Source of the DNA: Plazaster borealis
Taxonomy: Eukaryota > Echinodermata > Asteroidea > Forcipulatida > Labidiasteridae
Assembly (NCBI GenBank): GCA_021014325.1
Contig: CM037474.1
Span: 5,212,488 to 5,276,487 of the forward strand
Direction: 5' to 3'
Length of the DNA: 64,000 nucleotides
The notes beneath the pieces are model-generated. The model did not search any database, had not been told where the DNA came from, and saw only the letters and a list, made by a program, of their open reading frames with translations. This document shows, in pieces, positions 23,641 through 34,774 of the stretch. Positions within the stretch are counted from its first letter, which is position 1. Every line of letters begins with the position of its first letter. Both the position numbers and the translations under genes were made by a program.

Positions 23641-23829
23641 TTAAAGAAAACAACTTTAAAGGATCACCTGAGAAGGAAGAAATATGAGCATTTTAAACAA
23701 GTAGGTTGCACAGTTTTTTAGTAGCCCACAGGGCAAGTTGAGAAGTGGTGTTTACAAGCCCGTAGTAGTTTTTACTAGACAATGTACGCCGGGCTAGTGT
23801 TAAGGGTGAGCCAGGGAGGTCTGAGGAAT

Positions 23830-24465
23830 TTCCTTTGAAACAGAATTAGAGTTAGCAATGTTATTGTCCACATCATAAAAAAACCAGAATTTTAGTTTTC
23901 CATTTGCACATAAATAAATAAAAATTCCTTTAGTTAAACACAATAATTTATCAACAAAGTTACACAGATTAAAAGGAAAGAAATTGAAGGAGTGTTAAAG
24001 ACCAGCCTGAACGAAAATGGCAACAAGTGATCTTTGCTGAAATTCATTTAAAATGTGTTCAATCAATAAGGAAATTGAGTTCACATGAGAATAAACAGAT
24101 TTTAATTGTAATCATTTTGAATACCTTTCTCCGGTGCTTTTCAGAAAGATTCCCGAAAAGCCGGATGACATCATCAATCATATTACGCCATTTGTGGGAG
24201 CTTGGTAACAGCCGCTTTGTTGCAATAACAAAGCAACATCCCACAAAGGACATCAAAGTATTGTCATTTTGACGCACGTCGTCAGAAGCAAAAGTGTAGC
24301 TAGTTTTTCAAAACCTTGAGGTTGGGGCCTAATTTTTTGATCGAAAATTATGACAAATTCAAAAGTGTTAAAATATCAAAATTACAATTAAAATGATAAA
24401 CAAACACATTATAAACAAGTTTAAATAGCATTCCAGTCGACATTTTGTTTCTCTCAAGTAGTTGT
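23830..24465. other. No feature recognised
   Basis: AT-rich, no coding signal, no repeat matched inside the window. Confidence 0.4.
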
Positions 24466-24469
24466 TTAA

Positions 24470-24842
24470 AAGGTCAGTATACGTTTGGTAATGACTCTGA
24501 AAATTAATGGCGATAACTTACTTGGTAAGAAGTGCAGCAGCTTTGGATAGTATCATGCATTTTGAGAAACTTTTCACTTTGAAGTATTGCAGTTGTGGAA
24601 AAAGATATCACTTTTTAACCCCAAAAATATTTGAATCTGAGATGCGTTAATGACAGTGTATTCCAATTGCAGATTATTCTTCCTGCGTGGACATAACCGC
24701 TCCAGATTTTTACGGCAATATCTCAAAAACGCTACCACCTTTTGAAATGAAATTTTCACAGGTTAGTTTTATGGTATATATCTACAACTATGTAGGATTG
24801 AAACAAACGGTGGGTTCCAATTACCAAACGTATACAATCGCT
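24470..24842 (+). mobile_element. TTAA MITE family Y
   Basis: Begins AAGGTCAGTATACGTTTGGT and ends CGTATACAATCGCT, with TTAA at 24466-24469 and 24843-24846. The right TTAA is shared with the X-family copy that follows. Confidence 0.82.
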
Positions 24843-24846
24843 TTAA

Positions 24847-25201
24847 AGGTATCATACTTGTTTGAAAACAAATATTAGCATAAAAACTTACTTGGTAACA
24901 AGCAACGGAGAGCTGTTGGTAGTATAAAAAATTGTAGGAAACGACTTCCTCTGAGTAACGTAGTTTTTGAGAAAGAGGTAATTTCTCACTAAAATAATAA
25001 AAACTTCTTGCATGAAGTTATTATTCCTATCTGAAAGCACACAAATTTGTACAACAAGGGTGTTTTTTCTTTCATCATTTTCTTGCAACTTCGATGACCA
25101 AAGGAGCCCAAATTTTCACAGGCTTGTTATTTTATGCATATGTTGGGATACACCAAGTGAGAACACTGGTCTTTGACAATTACCGAACATGTTCAGTGCC
25201 T
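24847..25201 (+). mobile_element. TTAA MITE family X
   Basis: Starts AGGTATCATACTTG directly after the shared TTAA and ends CATGTTCAGTGCCT before TTAA at 25202-25205. Two insertions side by side at one TTAA. Confidence 0.82.
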
Positions 25202-25204
25202 TTA

Positions 25205-25815
25205 AGAGAGAGACAAAGGAGCACCTTTAGAGGTCAACACTAGAGATGCTTTGTACACACACTGATGAGTGAGACGTGAAGTGTAACGTCAAGACAGCCT
25301 GTCCAATAATAAAAAGCTTTTCCTTTCATAAACAGCTGAATCTAAATCAACATTCTGAAAGTGCATCACAGATTGCCTTTTAAACTTCAACAAGTTCGTA
25401 GTTTAGTGGAAAAGCTACTAGCCTTCCCTTTCATCAGGGTGACCCCGCAGGAGGATGAAGGCTCCGTGACCTTCTGCCGCCGGGAGACGCAAAGTACAAG
25501 ACATTAACCCAGGTCCAGTATGTATAAAATAAAAACGGATTCTTTGAGGTAAAAAATGATGCATAAGTGATGCATAAGGTTTTAGCCAGAATTTGGTAAA
25601 AAGGGTGTTCAATTTTGCTGGAAAATTAAAAACTGGGTGTCCAAATTGTTCACTTACAAAACATATGTAAAAGACAAATAAAACAGGGTGTCCAAATTTA
25701 AAACAGGGTGTCCAAAAGACACCCAGACACCTCTCTGGCTAACACTATGATAAGTGTTATATTTTTTTAATAGATGTTAAATTTGCATCGGAGATAAAGA
25801 CTATTAGGCCTATAG
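25205..25815. other. No gene seen
   Basis: A GGTGTCCAAATT word repeats near 25635-25715. Otherwise nothing recognised. Confidence 0.35.
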
Positions 25816-26008
25816 TTGGTTTTACCCGTACACCGATGTGTGTAAAGTACTATATACTCAGTACTTTGCCGAGATCTGTGAAAAAAAAATAAAAAAAATT
25901 GTGGGTTCGAATCCCACCTGAGTAATATGCCTGTGATTTGTTTCACAGGACTCGGGAAAGTACTGAGTATACAGTGCTTAACACACAACAGTGTACGGGT
26001 AAAACCAA
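25816..26008. mobile_element. Foldback element with ~55 bp inverted arms
   Basis: TTGGTTTTACCCGTACAC at the left mirrors GTGTACGGGTAAAACCAA at the right, and the arms continue through CTCAGTACTTTGCCGAG / CGGGAAAGTACTGAG. The spacer holds GTGGGTTCGAATCCCAC, a B-box-like word. A related piece lies near 9715-9830. Confidence 0.75.
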
Positions 26009-26149
26009 ATTTAATATTGTTATATTTTTGTTGTTAGAATTATTCCACAGACATGTTTTTACATTACCATGAGAAATTCAACTTTAATGACTTATGAATG
26101 ATAGTAAATTATTGAGAAACTTTCACACCCAGTTATTCAGAGAAATTGT

Positions 26150-26660
26150 AATTAGCTTTTATAACCCACTTACCAACCACTAAGGACCTATGGTGTAAAT
26201 GCAAAAATAATAGTTAATGGCCTGAGGTTTCGACCCGAGCAGAGTCTTTCTCGAAGGCTAAATGACAACACAACACAACACACATAAACAGGAATGCTGG
26301 TGTAACAGAAACAGTCAAGTGGAAATAAATGAAAAAAAGAGAGAGGCAGTTATCTTCTTAAAACACATTTTTGTTGTACATCGTTTGCGACCTTTTGTCG
26401 GGCACACATCGGTAAGTGGTGTTTTCTTGTATATTCAGTTTGCAGTAACACCAAGTATATCTACTTTGCTGTGTAGCTACTCCGCGGCAGTAAAATACAT
26501 AGCAAGACAAGTTCTCAAAGAACAAAATCTACACAGCAAAGTAGATATACACAAGGTGTTACCGCAAACCGAATATACGTTGATACCTCACCATGCAATG
26601 CCTCAAAGCCCATGGTGTTTTCTTACTGTCTCTTGCAATATTCAAACCAAAAACCAAATT
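26150..26660. repeat. Dispersed repeat W with internal inverted repeat
   Basis: Contains AGTATATCTACTTTGCTGTG and its inverse CACAGCAAAGTAGATATACA, flanking TACTCCGCGGCAGTAAAATA. The same blocks are found near 57810-57910, 58050-58160 and, reversed, 59180-59340. A 153-codon open frame here is not convincing as a gene. Confidence 0.6.
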
Positions 26661-26949
26661 AGACAAAAATACTCTTTACCAAGAAAATTTGCATTGCCCC
26701 CATCAAGAATAAGGCTGAATTAATCAACAATGACAGCATTTGTCAAATAAATTTATTTTCCATTAACTCACCAGATTTCATTTGATAGTGAGTAAAATCA
26801 ATCAAAATGGGGTCCAGGCAATCTCACTGCAGAAAAAAAAACACCTTTCACATTTAAATGTTCACATAATATACTTGGAGGTAGTGAGATACTGTTAATT
26901 AAAAAAAATGAAATGTATTTTTTGCTGCTGCACTATACCTTTATGCCTA

Positions 26950-27470
26950 CAGTGCAGCACATGCCACTGTGGTCTAGTGGTTAGACTGCAGGACTTGCAA
27001 ATCACAAGGTTGTGGGTTCAAATCTTACCGGTTACACAACTATGTTCCGTCACCCCTATAATCCGACACCCCTATGTTCCGACACCCCTGGTGTATTTTC
27101 CTATTCCTAGCCCTAACCCTAACCCTAACCCTAGCATGTAAATCACGAGGGGGTTGTCGGAACATAGGGGTGTCGGAATGTAGGGGTGTTGGAATATAGA
27201 GCAGTCACCATCTTACCAAACCAACTGCTAATTTCACAAAGATTAGAATAAGTATTGTCGTCTAGTTACTGAATCACAATTTCTTGATTAGTACAATTCA
27301 TAATCGTAGACGTTCAACCAATGTTTGTATAAGAGAGATTGGCTGTGGCCTGCTTGGGTGTTTTTTCGTCCCTTGTGGGAGCTTTGCCAAGTTCCCTTGA
27401 TGGGAAGATCATCTAAACAAAGCAACAAACAAATAAACACCCCGACAAACAAACAAACAAACAGTTGGTT
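26950..27470 (+). mobile_element. AAC-tailed SINE copy, interrupted by a MITE
   Basis: tRNA-like head GCCACTGTGGTCTAGTGGTT with B box GGGTTCAAATC, then after a 180-bp insertion the body resumes at 27218 and ends in (AAAC)n near 27465. Confidence 0.75.
27030..27209. mobile_element. 180-bp MITE, 8-bp TSD, telomere-like core
   Basis: Flanked by ATCTTACC at 27022-27029 and 27210-27217. Both ends consist of tandem variants of ATGTTCCGACACCCCTAT in opposite orientation, forming long imperfect terminal inverted repeats. The centre holds four CCCTAA-type units at about 27112-27135. The 8-bp duplication fits hAT- or P-like transposition. Confidence 0.85.
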
Positions 27471-27474
27471 GCCT

Positions 27475-28540
27475 CAAAGTTGTAGGCATATTTGGCCCAA
27501 GGGCCGACCTGCATGTACATAATATAGGCTTTTACATACTTTTCATGCTGTTTCATTACCATTTAACTGACCTTTCTAAAGGCAAAAAAATCGGAATTGG
27601 AGTTTAAAAATTTCTAAACTTGTTATCTCCGACAATCACTTCAACTGTATCATCCCCTTCAAACAACACAAGTGAACTAAAAAACAACTCCAAAGACAGT
27701 TCAATCATTGCTAAATTTCTACTTCACAAAATGAATTCTAAATCCGACAAAGCTCTTGAAACGAAACAGAGAAAAGGTGACATCTTTATAAAAACCTTAC
27801 CTGGTGTGTAATAGCTGCAAACTACAAGTACACTGCTCGCTGTCATCAGCACTCTCTGTAAATGAATCAAAATGAATTCCAGCAACTCAATTTATATGGA
27901 GATAGTGCGGTGAAGATAAACCTAGACTTGTAGCTAGTCCTTTGGTGAAAACAAAAAATGCTGTCTGTGCCTTATTTTATACATTCTGTTTAGCTCTGTC
28001 ACACAACCAGACATTTGGTTTGAAAATTTCATCCAGACTTTTACAAAACATGAATAATTTAAAACAGGTGGCTGTGTACTAAGTTTTATGGGTGACATAA
28101 ATATTAAACATGGATACGGATTTTTGAAAGACACAATAAACTATCCCTTGCCATAGCAATTAACCCACATTGTTTTCTGACATTTTGCTAAAAGTCATTT
28201 CATCTCTGCTCTCAGAGTTACAGATAGAAATTTCCATGAAAGAAACACAAGCTTCCTGGGTTTTTAAACGCACTTTTGCATTTGGTAATATCATGTACTT
28301 ATTACCTTATTCCTGCTAAGAAAGTTTGCCGTGCTTAGCTCGTTTATAAAAATTATCAATTCAATTGAAATCAACAGTTATTTATAATAAATAATAATAG
28401 TGGCTTTTTATATAGCACTCAAATCCGTCACTCAGTGATGCTCATGGTGCTCCAACATTATTACCCGTGATCACCGGGCCATTTATTTCATTCCTGAAAC
28501 CTTTTCAGCTCCCTTGGGAGTATACAGCCGTCAAATATAG
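27475..28540. other. No gene seen
   Basis: Includes a fragment near 27530-27610 related to the arms at 732-830 and 2183-2281. Otherwise no coding signal. Confidence 0.4.
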
Positions 28541-28544
28541 CTGT

Positions 28545-28670
28545 CAAATATGTAGCGCACTAACATGACTAAGCTAAATCAATCACAAGAACCATCTCTG
28601 CCCTTACAGGCACCCATTTACCCCTAGGAAGAGAAGCAATTATAAAAGTGTCTTGCTCAAGGACACAAGT
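28545..28670 (-). mobile_element. tRNA-Leu-like SINE, 3' part
   Basis: Shares CAAGAACCATCTCTG and GTGTCTTGCTCAAGGACACA with 14620-14720. The element resumes at 29290 after an inserted DNA transposon. Confidence 0.75.
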
Positions 28671-29289
28671 CGTCACTGACGTAGGTACCAGTAAAAAGTA
28701 ACAATCGGAGAAAACGGCGTTTAAGGTTGAACGCTTTTTAAAATCAAGCTTTCTTACAAAATGTCAGGGTATTTTCAACTAGTTTTCTTACAGTGGAGAC
28801 TTGATGCATTGAACTATTGAACTTCACAATATATACGGTGCTTTTTAATGCTTTTCGTCCTAAATTAAAAAGCAGTAAAGTAAGAAAGCTGCGTGCTACT
28901 TTGTGACGTCGAAAATTAACGAAAATTGACATTTTCCGTTTTCATGAAGTAGCACAGCAATGTAATAATCTAGGTCACGCGGGCTACACACAAGATTGCA
29001 GTGCTACTTCGTGAAAACGTTTTTTTTTTTTCACTTTTGAGGTTGGTGTGCGCCGTGTGTTCCAATGGTAAATTGAATCTCAGTGCTACTTCGTGGCGTC
29101 AAAAAATGTCAGGTTCGGTGCAAAGTTGCAAAGCCTAATTACTGTAATTAAAAAAGTAAAGCTCATGAAGCGTTGAAACTTCATTAAGTTGTAGGCCTCG
29201 GTTAACATTGTTTAAATATGTAAAAACTGAAATCTGAAGGAAAAAAAGTGGTTTTGTACACTGTGTGCTACTTCGTGGCGTCGGTGACG
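28671..29289. mobile_element. 619-bp non-autonomous DNA transposon nested in a SINE
   Basis: Flanked by AAGT (28667-28670 and 29290-29293). Ends CGTCACTGACG and CGTCGGTGACG are imperfect 11-bp inverted repeats. Internally the word GCTACTTCGTG recurs in both orientations at least six times. No transposase frame. Confidence 0.85.
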
Positions 29290-29385
29290 AAGTGTCCATG
29301 ACCTGGATTCGAACCAACACCCTGATGACTTAGCCGCCAGAACTTGAGTCTGGTGTACTAAACTGCTCGCCCGCGTCACACTTTT
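29290..29385 (-). mobile_element. tRNA-Leu-like SINE, 5' (head) part
   Basis: Minus-strand tRNA-like head with GACTCAAGTTCTGGCGGC-like and GGTTCGAATCC-type blocks. Joins to 28545-28670 once the 619-bp insertion is set aside. Confidence 0.75.
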
Positions 29386-29389
29386 CAAA

Positions 29390-30075
29390 ATATAACATAC
29401 AAACAAAAGATTCCTCAAGGGGAAAATAATTAGTCTATGTAGACCAGGAATAAAGAGTGAGGCTGTCAGATGTCAGATGTCAGATTAAGCCAAGGCTTTT
29501 AGAAGACAACCCTAGAAGGACAATAAACCACAAACATGAAGACAAGACAAACAAGTAACGCAAACAAAAACAGACTGTGGGTGCAATGAGAGGCATATGC
29601 CTAAATTACACACGTCATGGGGGTCTCTACTCCGCAAGCTCTGCTTTTTGGAGATCCCCACCACTGAATCACCCTGTATTGTGTATTTATCCCTGTATTA
29701 TTATTGATTGATTGAGTGGAAATAAAGTATTGAAAGTATTGAAACTTAAAGGTATTATACAGGATAATAATAATACTACTAATAATAATATTAATAATAA
29801 TTATTCAGGCAAAAACTTCACAAGTACATGTACAAACATTAAAATACGTTTAAAAACTTACGTTAAACAACAGTGGGATGCCCAGGAGAGCATAAAAATG
29901 TTTTAAAAAATTAAGTGTCGCCAAAAGGCGTATATCTCCCATATCCCAGAAAAGGCAAGGTAGATTAAGGCAAGACAGAGCATAGTCATACAAAAAACAA
30001 CACATTAAAAAATCACAGAAAAAATTAAAAGGCCTAACAAAACAGAAAGACGAAAACAGTATATAAAAAGAGGGT
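29390..30075. other. No gene seen; (TAA)n tract
   Basis: A TAATAATAATA microsatellite at about 29766-29805. No coding signal. Confidence 0.4.
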
Positions 30076-30081
30076 CTTTAA

Positions 30082-30460
30082 AGGCACTGGACACTATTGG
30101 TAATTACTCAAAAATAATTGTTAGCATAAAAACTTACTTGGTAACGATCAATGGAGAGCTGTTGATAGTATAAAACATTGTGAGAAACGGCTCCATCTGA
30201 AGTAACGTCGTTTTTGAGAAAAAAGTAATTTCTCAGTAAAATATTTAAATTCATTTCGAGACCTCACGCATGAGATCTCGAAATCACATCTGAAAGCACA
30301 CAACTTTGTGTGACAAGGGTGTTTTTTCTTCCATTAGTATCTCGCAACTTCAATGACCAATTGAGTTCAAATTTTCACAGGTTTGTTATTTTGTGCATAT
30401 GTTGAGATACACCAAGTGAGAAGACTGGTCTTTGACAATTACCAAAGGTGTCCAGTGTCT
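30082..30460 (+). mobile_element. TTAA MITE family X (diverged)
   Basis: AGGCACTGGACACTATTGGT to GTGTCCAGTGTCT, TTAA on both sides (30078-30081, 30461-30464). Has an inverted GAGACCTCACGCATGAGATC word in the middle where other copies have TTCTTGCAAGAAG. Confidence 0.8.
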
Positions 30461-30467
30461 TTAAAAA

Positions 30468-30843
30468 AGCAACCCTGGTAAGGATAAAAAACATCATTGT
30501 TTAATTTTAGTCTAAAAGCTTACTGATTATAGATACTAGAACCATTTTTTCTGTGAAAAACTTCCCTCTAAAATTAAGTCATATTAAAAAAAAACTGTAT
30601 CTGAAAACAAACTGAAAAAACGCAATCTGCTGATTTCAGTTGTTACAACCAAAATTAAGGATAATGTGTTTACAAACTGAAAACTGTGCACGGTTTTTCA
30701 CTATTTTCTCCTGACTCACGATTAATGGATTAATAATCCCAAATTTTCACAGGTTTGTTATTTCATGTATATGGTTGATCACACAAAACATGAACACGAT
30801 CTGCGACTATTTTGTCAGCTCAACCAGTCCTGTACAATACCTT
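30468..30843 (-). mobile_element. MITE family Z copy, reverse orientation
   Basis: Minus-strand match to 8385-8745: TTTAGTCTAAAAGCTTACTG, GTGCACGGTTTTTCACTATT, GTCCTGTACAATACCTTT. Confidence 0.75.
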
Positions 30844-31149
30844 TAAAAGGGCAATTCAGTTAATGGCTGATGACAAACGAAAGCAAAACGACTGATGATG
30901 ACAAAAGCTGGACTAACTAGATGAGAACTAAGCCACATGGGAGAGGAGAAATCTTTTGTAAGAAGATGAAAATAGACTCATCCAAACTTATAATTTTGTT
31001 TCAATGTTAATAAATAACAAATTATTTTCATAATATAAAAATTGAAATTGTATTTGTAACAACTTGCTATGGGTATTTTTATTTTCAAGAATTTTGTATA
31101 AATGTATACATTTCTTTTTGATTTCACAGTCTATTGCTAGCTTGAATAA

Positions 31150-31330
31150 GGTGGCCCCAGCACACCATGGACTACTTCGCAAATACTCAGTGCGCACGCG
31201 TTAGCTGTGGCATGAGGTGCATGCTGGTCTAGTTAGTGACCAAATGTTGTCACTAACTAGACCAGCATGCACCTCATTCCACGGATAAGGCATGCGTACC
31301 GAGTATTTGCGAAAAGTCTATGCCAGCTGG
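31150..31330. repeat. Long hairpin, ~70-90 bp arms
   Basis: GAGGTGCATGCTGGTCTAGT then TAGTGAC, an 8-base loop, and the near-perfect inverse GTCACTAACTAGACCAGCAT GCACCTC. Outer arms continue through CGCAAATACTC / GAGTATTTGCG and, with mismatches, CCCCAGC / GCTGGTGCC. Confidence 0.85.
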
Positions 31331-31624
31331 TGCCAATTTCATGGAATTGCTTTCAAAACAAAATTCTGCCAAGGAAGGAAAATGCAGGAAGCCATGTCAC
31401 GTCATGTTATTCTGGTAAACACAATTGTGTCATACTTTTTTAAAAGCATCTCTGAGAAATCGTGCCTTGCATGCAACTTGAGAAGGGTTCGATTTCGGTG
31501 AAAAAATCCACAAGACTGCAGGGCTTGCAGCTCAAAACTTTTATTGTACCGGAATTTTTTTTACAAGACCAGAATTTATTTTACAAGACCAGAATTAAAA
31601 TGGATTTGAACAAATGGGTTTGTG

Positions 31625-31870
31625 GCATGTTGTGGCCAAGCGGTTAAGAGCACCAGAATCAAGCTCTGGTGTTTCTGATCAGCAGAGTGCGGGTTCGAGT
31701 CCCGGTCATTGTATCCTTGAGCAAGATGCTTTACCATAATTGCTTTGTCCTTCGGATGGGACATTAAGCCGTAGCTTACTAGGATTGGTGGTGCATGTAA
31801 ACGAACACAGAACACTTATCGTGGAAGAGTAGGGGTTAACCCCGGTGTTTCTGGTTCACATAGCAAGCAA
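31625..31870 (+). mobile_element. tRNA-Leu-like SINE, family L
   Basis: TGTGGCCAAGCGGTTAAGAG head, AATCAAGCTCTGGTG arm, GGGTTCGAGTCCCGGTC B box, then CTTTGTCCTTCGGATGGGAC. Confidence 0.8.
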
Positions 31871-31951
31871 CCTTGTTTACAGGTTTCCTCAGGCTTGCGA
31901 GCTACAGTGATTAAGTTCACTTATGAGGCATCCTTGGTTTCATTACCAGAA

Positions 31952-31995
<44 letters not shown>

Positions 31996-34015
31996 GCACT
32001 AAGAGAAGATCAATCCACTTTTCCTGTGGGTGAGTAGACTTCGCTACTCAACAGAGCTGAAACAGACTTATCAGACCCAAAGTCAACATTTTTTCAAAAA
32101 TATATTTTACATGAGGTAGCCTTATATTATTCAATTGGAAAAAAACCACTAGACCACTGGGCTTGAGTTTCCTGTCCCGACGCTAAAATCACAAGCCTCG
32201 GGGGCCCCGCGGCCCAGTGTTTAATTTCGAGCCCCATTGAGTGTGTTCTCCGCACCGAAGAGACTTCGTAAAGTTACATGTCACACTCTCTATGGATCTC
32301 ATCCATCACAGACGAACATACATGTCACTAACAAGAGCCGACGCTTGCCGGCTTCTGGTTTCTCGTACTCGGCTGAAGAAGAAAAAAAAATATCACACAA
32401 ATCATCCAGCGCTCCTCCGTTGATTGAATCCCGTCCCCAGCATTAAGTCCCTCTTGCCCTCCGAGTTGCGTCTTGGGTAACAAAATCGTCACCTATCAAT
32501 TAAAAACCGAGATGCTCAGTATCAAGGTGTGCCGTTTGACTCTCGAGATGAGTACTGGGAATGACAGACCTGTCCTGAATCTGAGCGACTGGTAAAAAGG
32601 TTCATGATTTTCAATTTCAAAGGGCAGTATACTAAAGCTAATTACATTCACCGAGGGCACCTTCTTCAATTTAGAATTGCGCGACCATCTTAAATGACAT
32701 TTGACTATTCCTTTGACAAATATCTTTCTTGCATTTTTAATAGAGCAGCCTTTTTTTAAGTTAGGAGCTTAATTCCTATGGGGATTAGTATTGAAGATGC
32801 TCACTAGCGTACCAGGTGTCGTCCCTAATAATGCACTTGATGATAGAGCCCAACGGACCTCCTTCTTTGAGACGGAGACCAAGAAGGGGGGTTCAATCAG
32901 GCAAGCACTTAAGACTTCATTGAAGGAAAGGGATGTCAGAGGGTGGTGTTAATAAAGAATGACCCAGTTTTGCAGCCAATTGAAGTCCTCCGTGGAGGTG
33001 TTGGGTTTCAATTGGGACCAGCATTCACAATTGGGATTCAGAGTAACATGTAAGGGGGTTCGGGGGTCATTTGGTATTCAAACTGGGGGGATAGTGTTTT
33101 AAATCAGGCTGCAAATGATGTTGCAATTGGGATCAACTGATTTCCAGCTTTGCAACCATGGGCAGCGCGTCGAATCGATATATCTCATTAGTAACCCCTT
33201 GGAAGGGAAGCACTGAAAAGCAACGCTGATTGGCTAACCATAAGTGACTGCTCTGCACACACGCTTTTTAAAACTTTCGAACACTTGTAGGACGCTTGTC
33301 GGGCGCTTAGTTTGTGCGTGTCAAAATGCACTTCAAATGAATCACGTTTTCATATGGTGACCCTAAACTGCATACAGTTAGACGTATCACAAGATCAACA
33401 AAGAATGAGAGGGGACCAGTTGTTCTATAACTTGATGCGTCTTTTGACAACAAGTTCTGCATAGTCTCCATAAATAGTATGTTTCAACCACAGGACTAAC
33501 TAAAATATCCAATATATTTGGATATTCCAAAGTCACACTTCCAGGGGTTATGATCGAGCAAGGCATTCTGGGAAAGACAACAGAATGGCGCGGCCAGATC
33601 ATACACCACTGGGAACGAGGTTGGGAGAAGTGCATCGAGTCAGTATTCTAAACCAGGCTTAACTCAAAGGGTGTTAGCCCCCAAATGAGAATAATGGCAT
33701 TTGAAGAATGCTGTTGGTCAAAAGTTTGTCTCATTCAAGGCACAAAAAGATTCCCAATTGGGTCAATCTGTATCTTCATTATAGGACTATCTTTTTAATG
33801 AGGAAAAATAGTTTTTCTTAATTGAGCACCCCATACCCTGCCCCCACCCCCTTCCCCCGTCCCCTACCCCCTGGGGTTGCAATGTGCTACATGCATCTTT
33901 GGGGGCACTTTGCTCTTTGTGAAAATGCAAAATGCAATTATTGAGATAGGTCCCTGTCTGTATTAGAGCCATCATACACGTTTGTTAATGACTCTGATAA
34001 TTAGTGGCAATCAAA
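31871..34015. other. No gene recognised; GC-richer patch
   Basis: (AAT)n microsatellite at 31955-31993. At 32170-32460 the base composition is less AT-rich, with CTCGGGGGCCCCGCGGCCC, but I found no credible exon. The remainder is unassigned. Confidence 0.35.
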
Positions 34016-34017
34016 AC

Positions 34018-34581
34018 TTCTATTCATGCTAGCGGTTCTGCCGCGTCGCCTCCGGGGACCATGTCTAGAATTAATACGGAAACCCATCTCTCTTGAAAAA
34101 CACTATCTTGTAAGTGTCTGGTGAGGTATGAAAGAATAGCTGTACCAACCTGGGGGGGGGGGGGGTTGAGTGAGATGAACTAGGCTGGTAAATGAGGTTG
34201 AAGATACATTCTAAGGTCTTTAAAGGGTTTGTATACGTTTGGTAATGACTCTGATAATTAGTGGCAATCAAAACTTACTTGGTAAGAAGTGCAGCAGCTT
34301 TGGATAGTAAATGCATTTTGAGAAACTTTTCACTTCGAAGTACTGCGCTTATGGAAAAAGATATAACTTTTTATCCCCAAAAACATTTCTTTGAGTGTGT
34401 ATTCCAATGCAGATTATTCTTCCTGCGTGGACATAACCGCTCCAGATTTTCGGCAATATCTCAAAAACGCTACCACCTTTTGAAATGAAATTTTCACAGG
34501 TTAGTTTTATGGTATACATCTACAACTATTTAGGTTTGAAACAAACAATAGGCTCCAATTACAAAATGTGTACGGTGCCTT
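34018..34581 (+). mobile_element. Second copy of the 6977-7548 segment, with Y MITE
   Basis: TTCTATTCATGCTAGCGGTT and the next ~200 bp are almost identical to 6977-7170, apart from a longer G run (13 versus 7). The Y-family MITE occupies 34224-34581. Confidence 0.75.
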
Positions 34582-34774
34582 TATAAGCAATAATTTGTCA
34601 TTTTAAGGCAAGTGATTCTTCGTGAAAACGGCTGACGAAATAATCAACCAGCCTCTGGGCATGCAGTCAAAAACAACAAATAGATACAAGGAAAAAACAC
34701 TTAACTTGTCTGAACAATACTAATTGATTGACTGATGTAAACAAGAAATGTCCCTGCTATGTTTCAATTTGAAA

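Noticed and set aside
26262..26723. 153-codon plus-strand reading frame
   Set aside because: It crosses an inverted repeat that recurs at 58050 and 59185; repeat content, no domain.
33387..33635. 82-codon minus frame as a transposase or gene
   Set aside because: No catalytic motif and no inverted ends; composition not convincing.
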